The notes under the pieces: model-generated
Databases searched by the model: none
Told to the model about the DNA's origin: nothing
The model's input: only the letters and a program-made list of their open reading frames with translations
Shown here: piece by piece, positions 9,246-17,670 of the stretch
Layout: each line of letters opens with the position of its first letter
How positions within the stretch are numbered: the first letter of the stretch is position 1
Made by a program: the position numbers and the translations under genes
Assembly: GCA_964385755.1 (NCBI GenBank)
Contig: CAYLPZ010000002.1
Location: 1 to 64,000, forward strand
DNA from: CAG-698 sp964385755
GTDB lineage: Bacteria; Bacillota_I; Bacilli_A; ML615J-28; CAG-698
Reading direction: 5' to 3'
Length of the DNA: 64,000 nt

Positions 9246-10037
9246 TTTAAGATACTTAGGTATATCAGTAATTGAATCTAAAATTAAATCAGGTTTAAAG
9301 TCAGATTCTTCAACTGTCTTCATTGTACTCTCACCTGAGAGAACTAAGATTGTTTTGACATTTGCATTTACACCTGATGCGATATCGGTATACATTCTAT
9401 CGCCAACCATTGCGATGTTTTCTTTAGGAATATTATACTTTTTCGCAAGTATATTAATCATTTCAGGAGATGGTTTACCAATAAAGATTGGTTTTTTGCC
9501 AGTTGCAATTGTTATCATTTGACAGATGCTTCCACAGTCAGGGATGTATCTTTTCCCTGCAATTGGATAAACCCAATCAGCGTTTGCGGCGATAAAAGTT
9601 GCACCATGATCTAAGAAATAACAAGCTTTTTCAAGTTTTTTGTAAGTTAGTTCACGGTCAAACCCCACTACAACCACTTCCGCATTTTCTTCAACTAATT
9701 TTACGCCATATTGTAGAAGTTCATTTTCCATTGCTTTTGTACCAACTAGATAAACTCTCTTATCTTTATAATACTCTCTTAAGTACATGCCAGTAGCCAT
9801 ACTTGATGAGAAAATATTTTCATCAGTTACTTTGATGTTTAAACCTTTTAACATTTCTAAATATTCTTCTTGACTTTTAGAAGAATTGTTTGTTACGAAA
9901 ATATATTTTATATTTTTACTTGTGAGTAAATCTAAAAACTCTAAAACACCATCGAATAATTTATATTCTAAATATATAGTACCATCCATGTCTAATAAAA
10001 ATAACTTAATATCAAGTGAAGTGTTTTCTTTATTCAT
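9243..10037 (-). CDS. HAD-IIA family hydrolase (NagD/AraL-like phosphatase)
   Basis: At 264 residues this is a typical HAD subfamily IIA phosphatase. Motif I is FLLDMDGTIY (nucleophile Asp and acid/base Asp), motif II is VTNNSSKS, motif III holds the Lys of GKPSPEMI, and motif IV is GDRMYTDIASG. The C2-type cap lies between motifs II and III. Relatives dephosphorylate sugar phosphates, nucleotides or 4-nitrophenyl phosphate in the cytoplasm, and the true substrate cannot be read from sequence. A short gap with a terminator hairpin separates it from the tRNA-Cys gene upstream on the same strand, so read-through from the tRNA promoter is possible. An AGGAG site precedes its ATG. Confidence 0.88.
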   Translation of the reverse strand: MNKENTSLDIKLFLLDMDGTIYLEYKLFDGVLEFLDLLTSKNIKYIFVTNNSSKSQEEYLEMLKGLNIKVTDENIFSSSMATGMYLREYYKDKRVYLVGTKAMENELLQYGVKLVEENAEVVVVGFDRELTYKKLEKACYFLDHGATFIAANADWVYPIAGKRYIPDCGSICQMITIATGKKPIFIGKPSPEMINILAKKYNIPKENIAMVGDRMYTDIASGVNANVKTILVLSGESTMKTVEESDFKPDLILDSITDIPKYLK

Positions 10038-10060
10038 GTATATCTCCTAAAATAAATAAA

Positions 10061-10083
10061 ACCCACTAAATCAAATAGTGGGT
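10061..10083 (-). terminator. Hairpin downstream of tRNA-Cys
   Basis: The stem ACCCACTA / TAGTGGGT has a 7-nt loop and a T-rich stretch on the minus-strand 3' side. It fits termination of the tRNA transcript. Confidence 0.65.
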
Positions 10084-10094
10084 AAATGTTTTGA

Positions 10095-10168
10095 TGGAGG
10101 CTCCAGTCGGATTTGAACCAACGATCAGGGTGTTGCAGACCCACGCCTTACCACTTGGCTATAGAGCC
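10095..10168 (-). tRNA. tRNA-Cys (GCA)
   Basis: Read on the minus strand, the cloverleaf starts GGCTCTA and ends GGAGCC-T-CCA with the CCA encoded. The D arm GCCAAGTGGTAAGGC, the anticodon loop CTGCAAC (anticodon GCA) and the T loop TTCAAAT are all in place. Confidence 0.93.
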
Positions 10169-10185
10169 ATCAAATTAGCAATATA

Positions 10186-10214
10186 ATTATACTAAACTAT
10201 TTATCTTTTGTCAA
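10186..10214 (-). promoter_or_regulatory. Sigma-A promoter of tRNA-Cys
   Basis: On the minus strand TTGACA (10214-10209) and TATAAT (10191-10186) are separated by 17 nt, about 18 nt before the tRNA. Confidence 0.85.
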
Positions 10215-10289
10215 ATGTTTTTCAAAAAATGTTATAATAATATTATGAATTAACTAAATTATTTCCTAAAAAAATCATCATTAAATCGA

Positions 10290-10318
10290 TTGAAAAAAAA
10301 TACATTTAATGGTATAAT
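10290..10318 (+). promoter_or_regulatory. Sigma-A promoter of the yggS-sepF operon
   Basis: TTGAAA and TATAAT are separated by 17 nt. The yggS start is about 57 nt downstream of the -10 box. Confidence 0.75.
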
Positions 10319-10374
10319 TGTTATAAGGAAGAATATCGAAATTTACCGAATTCTTAAAAGGTGGGTTAACTATT

Positions 10375-11031
10375 ATGGGAATAAGAGAACAAGTTGATTA
10401 TATTAAAAATGATTTAAGAGAACGAAACGCCGAAGATGTAAAAATTATTGCTGCAACTAAGTATATGAATGTTGATCAAACACTAGAACTATATAATAAC
10501 GGAATTAAATGTTTTGGTGAAAATCGTTCTGATATGTTTTTAGAAAAATATGAAGCACTAAAAGATCATACTGATATTGAATGGCATTTCTTTGGTGTTG
10601 TGCAGTCACGTAGAATAAGAGACATTGCTAATCGCATTAGCTGCCTTCATTCGCTTGATAGAGTATCTTTAGCTATTGAGTTAAATAAGAAACTTGAAAA
10701 ACCTCTTGATTGTTTTATTCAAATAAATATATCAGAAGAACTTAACAAACAAGGTATCCCCGCAAATCGACTTAAATCATTTATCAAGCAATTAGCAAAT
10801 TTAGATAAAATTCGTATTGTTGGATTAATGTGTATTGCAAAATTCACTTTTGATGAAGATGAATTAAAAGGATATTTTAGTAAAATGGAAAAACTAAGAA
10901 AACAAGTTGAAGAGATGAACCTTGAATATGCACCTTGTCATAGACTTTCAATGGGCATGACAAATGATTATAAAATAGCTTTACAATATGGTGCAACAGA
11001 TTTACGACTTGGAAGAATATTTTTAAAGTAA
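10375..11031 (+). CDS. yggS: YggS/YlmE family PLP homeostasis protein
   Basis: This is the PLP-binding protein family (PLPBP), single-domain alanine-racemase-like barrels that buffer pyridoxal 5'-phosphate rather than catalyse a known reaction. The PLP lysine is in IIAATKYM, followed by GENRSDMFLEK, WHFFGVVQSRR and the phosphate-binding end LSMGMTNDYKIAL-x-x-GAT-x-LRLGR. At 218 residues it is the normal length. It heads an operon with sepF (14 nt downstream) and yggT, as in the division cluster of Bacilli. The ATG at 10375 follows AGGTGGG. Confidence 0.9.
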   Translation: MGIREQVDYIKNDLRERNAEDVKIIAATKYMNVDQTLELYNNGIKCFGENRSDMFLEKYEALKDHTDIEWHFFGVVQSRRIRDIANRISCLHSLDRVSLAIELNKKLEKPLDCFIQINISEELNKQGIPANRLKSFIKQLANLDKIRIVGLMCIAKFTFDEDELKGYFSKMEKLRKQVEEMNLEYAPCHRLSMGMTNDYKIALQYGATDLRLGRIFLK

Positions 11032-11045
11032 GGAGATGACAACAA

Positions 11046-11363
11046 TTGATATCAAAAACAAAGAAAATTGATGGCAATATTGGATTAACTGCTTACGATC
11101 GATTAATTATTTATGATGTGCCAGATAGTTCTGATGAAACTTTATACTATATGAGTGATAAAATTCTTTCTGGAACACCAATTCTTGCTAATTTTTCCAA
11201 TGTTGATGTAAATCAGATTAATTTAATGTTATCATTTCTTTCTGGTGTTGTCTACGCAAAACAAGGAAGAACAAGAAAATTTCGCAAGTTTCTATTCCTT
11301 TTTGGTGGAAAAGAAGAGTTTGAAGATGGTTCATTAGATAAATTCTACGAGGATTATAGATAA
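11046..11363 (+). CDS. sepF: Cell division protein SepF
   Basis: SepF is a cytoplasmic membrane-tethering partner of FtsZ that shapes the division ring in Gram-positives. The 105-residue chain matches the SepF core: a strand YDRLIIYDVPDSSDE, the helix-strand ILSGTPILANFSNVDVNQINLMLSFLSGVVYA, and strands ending FLFLFGGKEEF. The N-terminal amphipathic helix and long linker of Bacillus SepF are missing, so the protein is short, and its membrane attachment may differ. The start is TTG, supported by AAGGAGATGA just upstream. It overlaps yggT by one base (TAATG), so translation is coupled. Confidence 0.85.
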   Translation: MISKTKKIDGNIGLTAYDRLIIYDVPDSSDETLYYMSDKILSGTPILANFSNVDVNQINLMLSFLSGVVYAKQGRTRKFRKFLFLFGGKEEFEDGSLDKFYEDYR

Positions 11364-11611
11364 TGCTATTATTTATTTTACAATTAATTTTACGTAATTT
11401 ATTACATGCATATTGCATTATAATAGGTATAGATGTATTATTATCATGGATACCAGGTAGTTATCAATATAAAATACCAAGATTAATTCATACTGTTTCT
11501 GATTGGTATTTAGGACTATTCCATGATATACTAATTATTGGTCCAATTAACTTTACACCGATACTAGCAATTGGTGTAATTGAATTCTTGTTATATTTCT
11601 GCTATATTTAA
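11363..11611 (+). CDS. YggT family membrane protein
   Basis: The protein has 82 residues with two hydrophobic segments (about 3-25 and 60-80) joined by a loop with the family pattern DVLLSWIPGSY...PRLIHTVSDWYLGLFHDIL. YggT proteins sit beside yggS and sepF across bacteria and are implicated in membrane or osmotic functions near the division machinery; the biochemical role is unknown. The start overlaps the sepF stop by one base. Confidence 0.85.
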   Translation: MLLFILQLILRNLLHAYCIIIGIDVLLSWIPGSYQYKIPRLIHTVSDWYLGLFHDILIIGPINFTPILAIGVIEFLLYFCYI

Positions 11612-11625
11612 TAATGGAGGTAATT

Positions 11626-12495
11626 ATGGATAATTTAACAATTAATATTCATTTTTTTAGAAATGCGCAAAAGGGAAGAATTGACTATGCGGAACTATTA
11701 AAATATTTTCAAGAACAACCTAATTTTGAAATTGAATATGATGATCATGAAGTAAATCTAATTTACACTGATGTAGAGTTTGGATTTAAGTATATGTATC
11801 AAATTACTAAAGTTTCAAAAGTAAAAGGAGTTTATAAACTTAACCCTGCATTTCTAAATATTAATTTCTTATTATGTTTACCACTATTAATTCCATCTTA
11901 TGCGGTTAAGGAAATATTAAATTTTGCTTTAAAGATTGCTAAGCAATTTGATTTAGAAGTATTCCATCAATCATTCTCTGATGTTAGATCATTTAATACT
12001 CCTGAGTTATATTCATTATTCTCATCTGAACAAAAGAAGTATTTAGAAAATAATGAATTAAAAGGTAAAGTATTTTTAGATACAACTAAACTTAATGCTA
12101 TTTGTAAATATCAAAGATACATTAATAACTTAATTGAAGCTTTCCATCATGAAGTAAGTGTAAATCCTTGCAAACCTATTTATGATTACAACAATAAAGA
12201 GTTTGGTATTAGCACAACTTGGAATGTTGGTGTTGCAACTTTATTTGCTCCTTACTTTAATTATGTAGATGTAAAAGATGAAAATGGTGAATGCTTCTTA
12301 GTTCGCCGTGAAGACTTTATGAAATTCATGGAAAAATATTTAACACAAGTTGAAGATTCATTACCTGACATGTATTACATCAAACCTAAAGCTGCTAAAT
12401 CTAGTCGTGGTGTTGCGGCGAAGTTACGTAAATATGCAATTGTTGATCAAACATTTGAAGATATTCCTATTTGTAATATCTTAGATCGTTATTAA
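11626..12495 (+). CDS. Conserved-looking protein of unknown function after yggT
   Basis: I do not recognise this 289-residue protein. The start at 11626 is chosen because GGAGG lies 5 nt upstream; an in-frame ATG at 11614 would place the ribosome site inside the gene. It is mixed alpha/beta in character, without signal peptide or clear transmembrane helix, although residues ~85-100 (LNINFLLCLPLLIPSYAV) are hydrophobic. A basic stretch KPKAAKSSRGVAAKLRKYA lies near the C-terminus. It occupies the place where ylmH or divIVA would be expected after yggT in Bacilli, and may be the last gene of the yggS operon or co-transcribed with deoC 17 nt downstream. No catalytic motif is evident, so no function is proposed. 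Confidence 0.7.
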   Translation: MDNLTINIHFFRNAQKGRIDYAELLKYFQEQPNFEIEYDDHEVNLIYTDVEFGFKYMYQITKVSKVKGVYKLNPAFLNINFLLCLPLLIPSYAVKEILNFALKIAKQFDLEVFHQSFSDVRSFNTPELYSLFSSEQKKYLENNELKGKVFLDTTKLNAICKYQRYINNLIEAFHHEVSVNPCKPIYDYNNKEFGISTTWNVGVATLFAPYFNYVDVKDENGECFLVRREDFMKFMEKYLTQVEDSLPDMYYIKPKAAKSSRGVAAKLRKYAIVDQTFEDIPICNILDRY

Positions 12496-12512
12496 TAATT
12501 GGAGAAATAGTT

Positions 12513-13175
12513 ATGAATGATATAAAAATTAATAAATTAATTGATCATACTGTTTTAAAAGCTTTCGCAACTTCTAAAGACATTGAAAAGTTATGCCTAG
12601 AAGCAAAAAAATACGATTTTGCTTCAGTTTGTGTTAATCCATGTTTTGTTTCACTAGCATATCAAATGTTAAAAGATACTGATGTTAAAGTATGTACTGT
12701 TATCGGTTTCCCACTTGGAGCAAATACTACAAAGGTTAAAGTGTTAGAAACTAAAGATGCTATCAAAAATGGAGCTACTGAGATTGATATGGTAATCAAT
12801 GTTAGCAAAGCTAAAGAACATGATTATGACTACATTTATGAAGAAATGAAAGAAATCGTTGAAGCTAGTAAACCTAACATAGTAAAAGCAATTCTTGAAA
12901 CATGTTATTTAACACAAGAAGAAATTGCATCATTATGTAAAGTAGCAACTAAAGCAGGAGTTACTTTTGTTAAAACATCAACTGGCTTTGGCTCAGGTGG
13001 TGCTAAAGCAGAAGATGTTGCAATAATGAAAGCAAACATTTCTGAAAATATGAGTGTTAAAGCTTCTGGTGGTATTCGTACATATCAAAGCTTACAAGAA
13101 ATGGTTAAAGCAGGAGCTACAAGAATTGGTACTAGCAATGGTGTTACAATCATTGAAGAAGCAAACAATAATTAA
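12513..13175 (+). CDS. deoC: Deoxyribose-phosphate aldolase
   Basis: DeoC splits 2-deoxyribose 5-phosphate into glyceraldehyde 3-phosphate and acetaldehyde in deoxynucleoside catabolism. The 220-residue TIM barrel shows LIDHTVLKAFA, SVCVNP, VIGFPLGANTT, EIDMVINV and FVKTSTGFG, in which the Lys is the Schiff-base residue, and then VKASGGIRT with the second catalytic Lys. A GGAGAAA ribosome site precedes the ATG. deoD follows 114 nt downstream, so deoxyribose 1-phosphate released by the phosphorylase could feed this enzyme after mutase action; no deoB is seen in the window. Confidence 0.95.
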   Translation: MNDIKINKLIDHTVLKAFATSKDIEKLCLEAKKYDFASVCVNPCFVSLAYQMLKDTDVKVCTVIGFPLGANTTKVKVLETKDAIKNGATEIDMVINVSKAKEHDYDYIYEEMKEIVEASKPNIVKAILETCYLTQEEIASLCKVATKAGVTFVKTSTGFGSGGAKAEDVAIMKANISENMSVKASGGIRTYQSLQEMVKAGATRIGTSNGVTIIEEANNN

Positions 13176-13220
13176 TTTGTAAATAAAACAATTATAAATA
13201 TATTACTTGATTATATTTAT

Positions 13221-13265
13221 GTTACATACATATAGGTTACATACATATAGGTTACATACATTATA
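13221..13265 (+). repeat. Three 15-bp tandem repeats before deoD
   Basis: GTTACATACATATAG occurs twice exactly (13221-13235, 13236-13250), followed by a third copy with its last bases changed. It ends about 25 nt before the deoD start, in the 114-nt gap after deoC. Confidence 0.9.
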
Positions 13266-13289
13266 GAAAGTATAGAAAGGAATTATATT

Positions 13290-14003
13290 ATGGCTACACC
13301 TCATATAAGTGCAAACGTAGGAGATTTTGCAAAAACTGTAATTATGCCTGGTGATCCACTTCGTGCTAAATTTATTGCGGAGACATATTTAACTGATGTT
13401 ACATTAGTTAATGGCGTAAGAAATATGTTTGGATACACTGGTTATTATAATGGAAAAAAAGTATCAGTAATGGGATCTGGCATGGGAATGCCAAGTATTG
13501 GTATTTACTCATATGAACTTTATAACGTTTATGGCGTTGAAAATATCATTCGTGTTGGTTCAGCTGGCTCATATGTTAAAGAGGCTAATGTTTATGATGT
13601 TGTCCTAGCAACTAGTGCATACTCTGAATCTTCATTTGCGAAAACTGCTTTCGGCTATGAAGAGAATATTCAAACAGGAAGTAAAATGTTAGAAGAAAAA
13701 CTAAAACAAAGTGCTGAAAAATTAAATATTCCTATGATTGAAGGCAGAATCCACTCAGCAGATGTATTCTACCGAAATAATGGTGATGTTTATAAAGATG
13801 TAGTTAATAAATACGATTGCAAAGTTGTAGAAATGGAATCATTTGCTTTATTTGCAAATGCCCGTTATCTTAATAAAAATGCTGCTTGCATTTTAACTGT
13901 TTCAGATTCATTTGTAACACATGAAGTAACTACAAGTGAAGAAAGACAAAAATCATTCCATAATATGATTAAAATAGCTTTAGATACTGCTGCTAGTTTA
14001 TAG
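13290..14003 (+). CDS. deoD: Purine-nucleoside phosphorylase, DeoD type
   Basis: DeoD is the hexameric, broad-specificity phosphorylase that converts purine (deoxy)nucleosides and phosphate into free base and (deoxy)ribose 1-phosphate. Visible family features are TPHI.AN.GDFAKTVIMPGDPLRAKFIAE, VMGSGMGMPSIGIYSYEL, IIRVGSAGS, VVEMESFALF (ribose contact) and LTVSDSFVTHE with the catalytic Asp. At 237 residues it is standard length. An AGAAAGGAA site precedes the ATG. Confidence 0.95.
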   Translation: MATPHISANVGDFAKTVIMPGDPLRAKFIAETYLTDVTLVNGVRNMFGYTGYYNGKKVSVMGSGMGMPSIGIYSYELYNVYGVENIIRVGSAGSYVKEANVYDVVLATSAYSESSFAKTAFGYEENIQTGSKMLEEKLKQSAEKLNIPMIEGRIHSADVFYRNNGDVYKDVVNKYDCKVVEMESFALFANARYLNKNAACILTVSDSFVTHEVTTSEERQKSFHNMIKIALDTAASL

Positions 14004-14034
14004 CAGCTTTTATTATGAAATAGGAGGTGAAGGT

Positions 14035-15300
14035 GTGAAAATTAATTACATTAATGATAAAAAACAAAAAAAGATTTATCTTCGAATAGTTTTCCTAAAT
14101 GAATATAAACCAGAAGAAATTACATCATACTCACTTCTATGTAATATGCTTTCTAATTCATCAAAAGATTATCAAACCAAAAAACAAATCTTTAATAGAA
14201 ATTGTAAATTATATAATCCTTATATTAGTTTTCAAACTAGATCGTTTTATAAAACAAGAATAACTTCTGCCTCTTTAAGCTTTGTTATGCCAACATACTT
14301 AAAAAATATAAATAGTGATAAGTATATAGCAAGTATCATTGACTATTTTTTATCCTTTTTATTAAATCCGAATATTAAAAATAAAAAATTTAAAAATAAA
14401 AACTTTAATGAAGAAAAACAATATTTAAAATCAGAAATAAACGATTACTATAATCAAATAGAAAATTTTGCATTTTATCAGTTTATTAAAGAAATGGCAG
14501 ATGGTGAAATAGTTAGTTACAACCCTGACGGTAATTTAATAGATTTAGATAAAATAACAGAAGAAAGTTTATATAATACATATTTAGACCTTTTATATAA
14601 TTCATTTAAAGAAATATATATTTTAGGATCTTTAGATAGAATAAATGTTGATTTAATAAAAGACAAACTATTAATATTTACTAAAATACCTAATAAAGAC
14701 TTAAATTTACAATTAATAAATGAAGAAATAATAATTTGTCAGGATATTAAAAGAATTATTAAAACTAGAAATATATCTCAAAGTAGAATGCTTTTAGGTT
14801 TTAGAACTGACATTAACATTAATAGTGAACTATATTTACCTTTTACAATATTTGTAAATATGCTTGGAAGTTTATCAACTTCAACTTTGTTTATTAAAAT
14901 TAGAGAAGAAGAAGGGCTATGTTACGAAATAGAATCTTATTTCTTAGAACATGCGAAAATAATGGTTGTAGAACTTGGTTTAGATTATCAAAATGCAAAA
15001 TTCACAGAAGAATTAATTCAAAAAGATATTAGAAATTACCAAAATGGTATAATTGATGAAAATTTACTTGAAAGTGCTAAACTTGAAGTGATTAAAGAAT
15101 TAACTCTTACTAGCGATAGTGCATCTGATACAATAGATTTCATTATGGAACGTAAATTAATTGGTTACAATAATGATTTATCGTATATCAATACATTAAT
15201 TAATAAAATCAAAAATATTACAAAAGAAGAGATAATTGGTGCATCTAAGCACATAAAACTTGATACTGTGTTCTTATTAAAAGGTGAAGGCAATGAATGA
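14035..15300 (+). CDS. yfmF: M16 peptidase-like protein, YfmF type (no zinc motif)
   Basis: This 421-residue protein has the M16 (insulinase-like) fold pattern, including the R/Y region SRMLLGFRTD and the late-domain stretch GSLSTSTLFIKIREEEGLCYEIESYF, but lacks an HxxEH zinc site. It therefore resembles the non-catalytic partner YfmF, which pairs with YfmH. The pair is annotated in Bacilli as associated with EF-P modification. The start is GTG, supported by AGGAGGTGAAG immediately upstream. The next gene starts inside its last codons (ATGAATGA), so the two are translationally coupled, as expected for subunits of one dimer. Between residues ~100 and 140 it is very Lys/Asn-rich, like its neighbour. 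Confidence 0.75.
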   Translation: MKINYINDKKQKKIYLRIVFLNEYKPEEITSYSLLCNMLSNSSKDYQTKKQIFNRNCKLYNPYISFQTRSFYKTRITSASLSFVMPTYLKNINSDKYIASIIDYFLSFLLNPNIKNKKFKNKNFNEEKQYLKSEINDYYNQIENFAFYQFIKEMADGEIVSYNPDGNLIDLDKITEESLYNTYLDLLYNSFKEIYILGSLDRINVDLIKDKLLIFTKIPNKDLNLQLINEEIIICQDIKRIIKTRNISQSRMLLGFRTDININSELYLPFTIFVNMLGSLSTSTLFIKIREEEGLCYEIESYFLEHAKIMVVELGLDYQNAKFTEELIQKDIRNYQNGIIDENLLESAKLEVIKELTLTSDSASDTIDFIMERKLIGYNNDLSYINTLINKIKNITKEEIIGASKHIKLDTVFLLKGEGNE

Positions 15301-16582
15301 AGTAATTACAAAAATATATCCTGATATTAATGAACAAAAAACAATAATTTCATTTGCTAATGGCTTGAAAGTTCATTTTGTTCCGAAAAGTGGATATAAA
15401 GAAATGTATTGTGGTTTGTGTGTTAATTTTGGTTCTTTTGTGAAAGAGTTCTATAGCGATAAAAAATATCAAGTGCCTCAAGGTGTAGCTCATTTCATTG
15501 AACATATGTTATTTAGCTTAGAAAATGATGAAAAAAGTGTCAGTGCAAAGTTTGATAATATTGGTTTAGAGTGTAATGCTTTCACAGATTTTCTCAAAAC
15601 AGTATTTTATTTTTCGGGTATTAATGACTTTAATACGCTAAAAAAAGGATTTACGATGCTTTTAGAATTTATTTTTAATCATAATTTCTCTGAAAAAAGG
15701 ATAAACAATGAAAAAAAGATAATAATTCAAGAAAAAAGAATGTATGAAAATGATCCATCGATAATTCTTGGTTTAAAGATTTTATCATTATTATACATCG
15801 AAAATAATACTTTTACTTATCCTATTTTTGAAGATACTCTTGGTGAAATTGAAGATATAAATAAAATTAATAAAGAAATATTAGAGCTTTGTTATAATAC
15901 TTTCTATGTACCTAATAATATTAATATCGTAATAGTTGGTGATTTTAATAAAGAAGAAATAATAACGATGCTTACTGAAAGCATCATAAATAAACTAAAA
16001 TACAAAAATCTCCCAAAAATTTGTTTTAGTCATAAAAATACTTTAGCAGAAGAAGAAAGTACATTTGATATCAATGTAACTAAAGTAGCTATCGGTGTAA
16101 ATATGGGAATAAAAATGAATCATATTCAAAATGTTTTATTGAGTACTTTAATTTACAAATTATTTTATTCGATTATCTTTGCTTCCTACAATAAGTATTA
16201 CCAGAAGATGATTAAAGATGAACTATTTGAAGGTAAACTAAATAAAGATTTATATGTTGATAAAAATACATCTTATTTTGTCGTCTATTGTGATAGTAAA
16301 CGATACCTAAATTGTATTAAAATGTTAAAAAAACAAATATTAAATAGAAAAAATATAAACAATCATAATTTATCTCTTTACAAGAAAAAAGCAATTAGTT
16401 ATTTTATTTCAACTATAAATAATGTTGAAAACTTATTCTTTGAAATAATTGATTATATTAATTTTAATGAAGATGTATTAGAATCAATTAATCTAATTAA
16501 TAAAATTACTTTAGATGATTTAAAGAAAATAAAAATAACAAAAAAAGATATTAAAACTTATGTAATAAAACCAATAAACTAA
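15293..16582 (+). CDS. yfmH: M16 zinc peptidase, YfmH type
   Basis: The N-terminal half carries the inverted zinc motif HFIEHM (HxxEH) and, about 75 residues later, the third ligand Glu in IIIQEKRMYEND, so this is the catalytic member of the M16 pair. YfmH-type proteins are cytoplasmic processing peptidases. The ATG at 15293 is preferred over an in-frame GTG at 15284, because AAGGTGAAGG lies just before it and it overlaps the upstream stop. A 15-bp-stem terminator follows and is shared with the convergent germination operon. Confidence 0.8.
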   Translation: MNEVITKIYPDINEQKTIISFANGLKVHFVPKSGYKEMYCGLCVNFGSFVKEFYSDKKYQVPQGVAHFIEHMLFSLENDEKSVSAKFDNIGLECNAFTDFLKTVFYFSGINDFNTLKKGFTMLLEFIFNHNFSEKRINNEKKIIIQEKRMYENDPSIILGLKILSLLYIENNTFTYPIFEDTLGEIEDINKINKEILELCYNTFYVPNNINIVIVGDFNKEEIITMLTESIINKLKYKNLPKICFSHKNTLAEEESTFDINVTKVAIGVNMGIKMNHIQNVLLSTLIYKLFYSIIFASYNKYYQKMIKDELFEGKLNKDLYVDKNTSYFVVYCDSKRYLNCIKMLKKQILNRKNINNHNLSLYKKKAISYFISTINNVENLFFEIIDYINFNEDVLESINLINKITLDDLKKIKITKKDIKTYVIKPIN

Positions 16583-16583
16583 G

Positions 16584-16619
16584 AAAAATGTTCATATATT
16601 TTGGTATATGAACATTTTT
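16584..16619. terminator. Bidirectional terminator between yfmH and the ger operon
   Basis: A perfect 15-bp stem (AAAAATGTTCATATA with TATATGAACATTTTT) has a six-base loop and A and T tracts on both sides. Confidence 0.9.
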
Positions 16620-16624
16620 ATTTA

Positions 16625-17668
16625 TTAATTTATCATTTTAAAATTTATTTTTATTTCATCAATTGATATATTGTTTTTATCTATGTTAAAACGATAACAA
16701 TAGTCATTTATATCAAATAAATCACATTTTTCTCTTATGAGTAGATCATTAAGTCTAATGATTTCACTTTTAAGATAATTATTTATTACACTAAGTAACT
16801 GTTCATTATTGTTTAATAAATCATTAGTTGCATAGACATTACCGCTTAATTTTAAAATTATTTTATTATCTTTACATTTTATTTTATATTTAAAGTCAGA
16901 AATGATAAAGTTGATGTTATCGATTGTAATGCTTATTTTATCAACTTTAGTTATTAGTTTTGAAATAACATAATCTTCTCCATCAATAAATATTAAATTA
17001 TCATCTTTATTTAAAATATAGATTCCAGAAGTTGATAGTGTCGTATAAGTACTATCTTTTTTCTCCCATACATCATCACTTGATGTTATTGCTTCAATTT
17101 TAACGTCAATTGTATCTTCTGATATCCCTTTCACAAAGTTTGTAAAATATGAGAAGTTTTTGTTTGCGTAATAGTTGTTACTTGTAATAATCGAAAAGAA
17201 AGAACTGATTTGTTCGGGATTTTCAACTGAATATATATCTTTTATTTCTTTATCTGTAGAATAAACATAAAAGTTGGGAATTATGTATTTATATGTTTTG
17301 ATTAATACTAATAATTCGGAAATGTTTTTATTATTAAGAAAGCTTTTTGATAAAATGAATGATTGAATGTGTGTCAATTTTATGTTGTCGATTGTATTTT
17401 CTTCGATTGTTTTCATACATTCGTAGATTGTTTTTCCCTTCGCATGGCTGATTACATAGACTTCTTCATTAGATTGTCCAAGTTCTGTTGTAATTAATGA
17501 AGTCGATGTTGCAATGTGATAGAAGACTTCATAAAGGTTTTCTTCTTTATAATAATCTATACCTATTGAATCAACAAATAAAATTACCTCAAGTGCTGCC
17601 TCTTTTTTACACCCACAAAAAGATAATAAAAGAAAAAACGAAAAGAAAATATATATTTTTTTAATCAT
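16625..17668 (-). CDS. Germinant receptor lipoprotein, Ger(x)C family
   Basis: This is the C subunit of a GerA-type spore germinant receptor, a lipoprotein on the outer face of the spore inner membrane. The 347-residue precursor has a short basic start, a hydrophobic segment and a lipobox LSFCGC, so Cys near residue 20 should be acylated. The rest follows the GerAC plan: an N-terminal strand region VDSIGIDYYKEENLYEV, and a C-terminal domain with LNDLLIREKCDLFDI. It is the last gene of a minus-strand operon after gerB and gerA, starting 2 nt after the gerA stop. Confidence 0.85.
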   Translation of the reverse strand: MIKKIYIFFSFFLLLSFCGCKKEAALEVILFVDSIGIDYYKEENLYEVFYHIATSTSLITTELGQSNEEVYVISHAKGKTIYECMKTIEENTIDNIKLTHIQSFILSKSFLNNKNISELLVLIKTYKYIIPNFYVYSTDKEIKDIYSVENPEQISSFFSIITSNNYYANKNFSYFTNFVKGISEDTIDVKIEAITSSDDVWEKKDSTYTTLSTSGIYILNKDDNLIFIDGEDYVISKLITKVDKISITIDNINFIISDFKYKIKCKDNKIILKLSGNVYATNDLLNNNEQLLSVINNYLKSEIIRLNDLLIREKCDLFDINDYCYRFNIDKNNISIDEIKINFKMIN

Positions 17669-17670
17669 AA

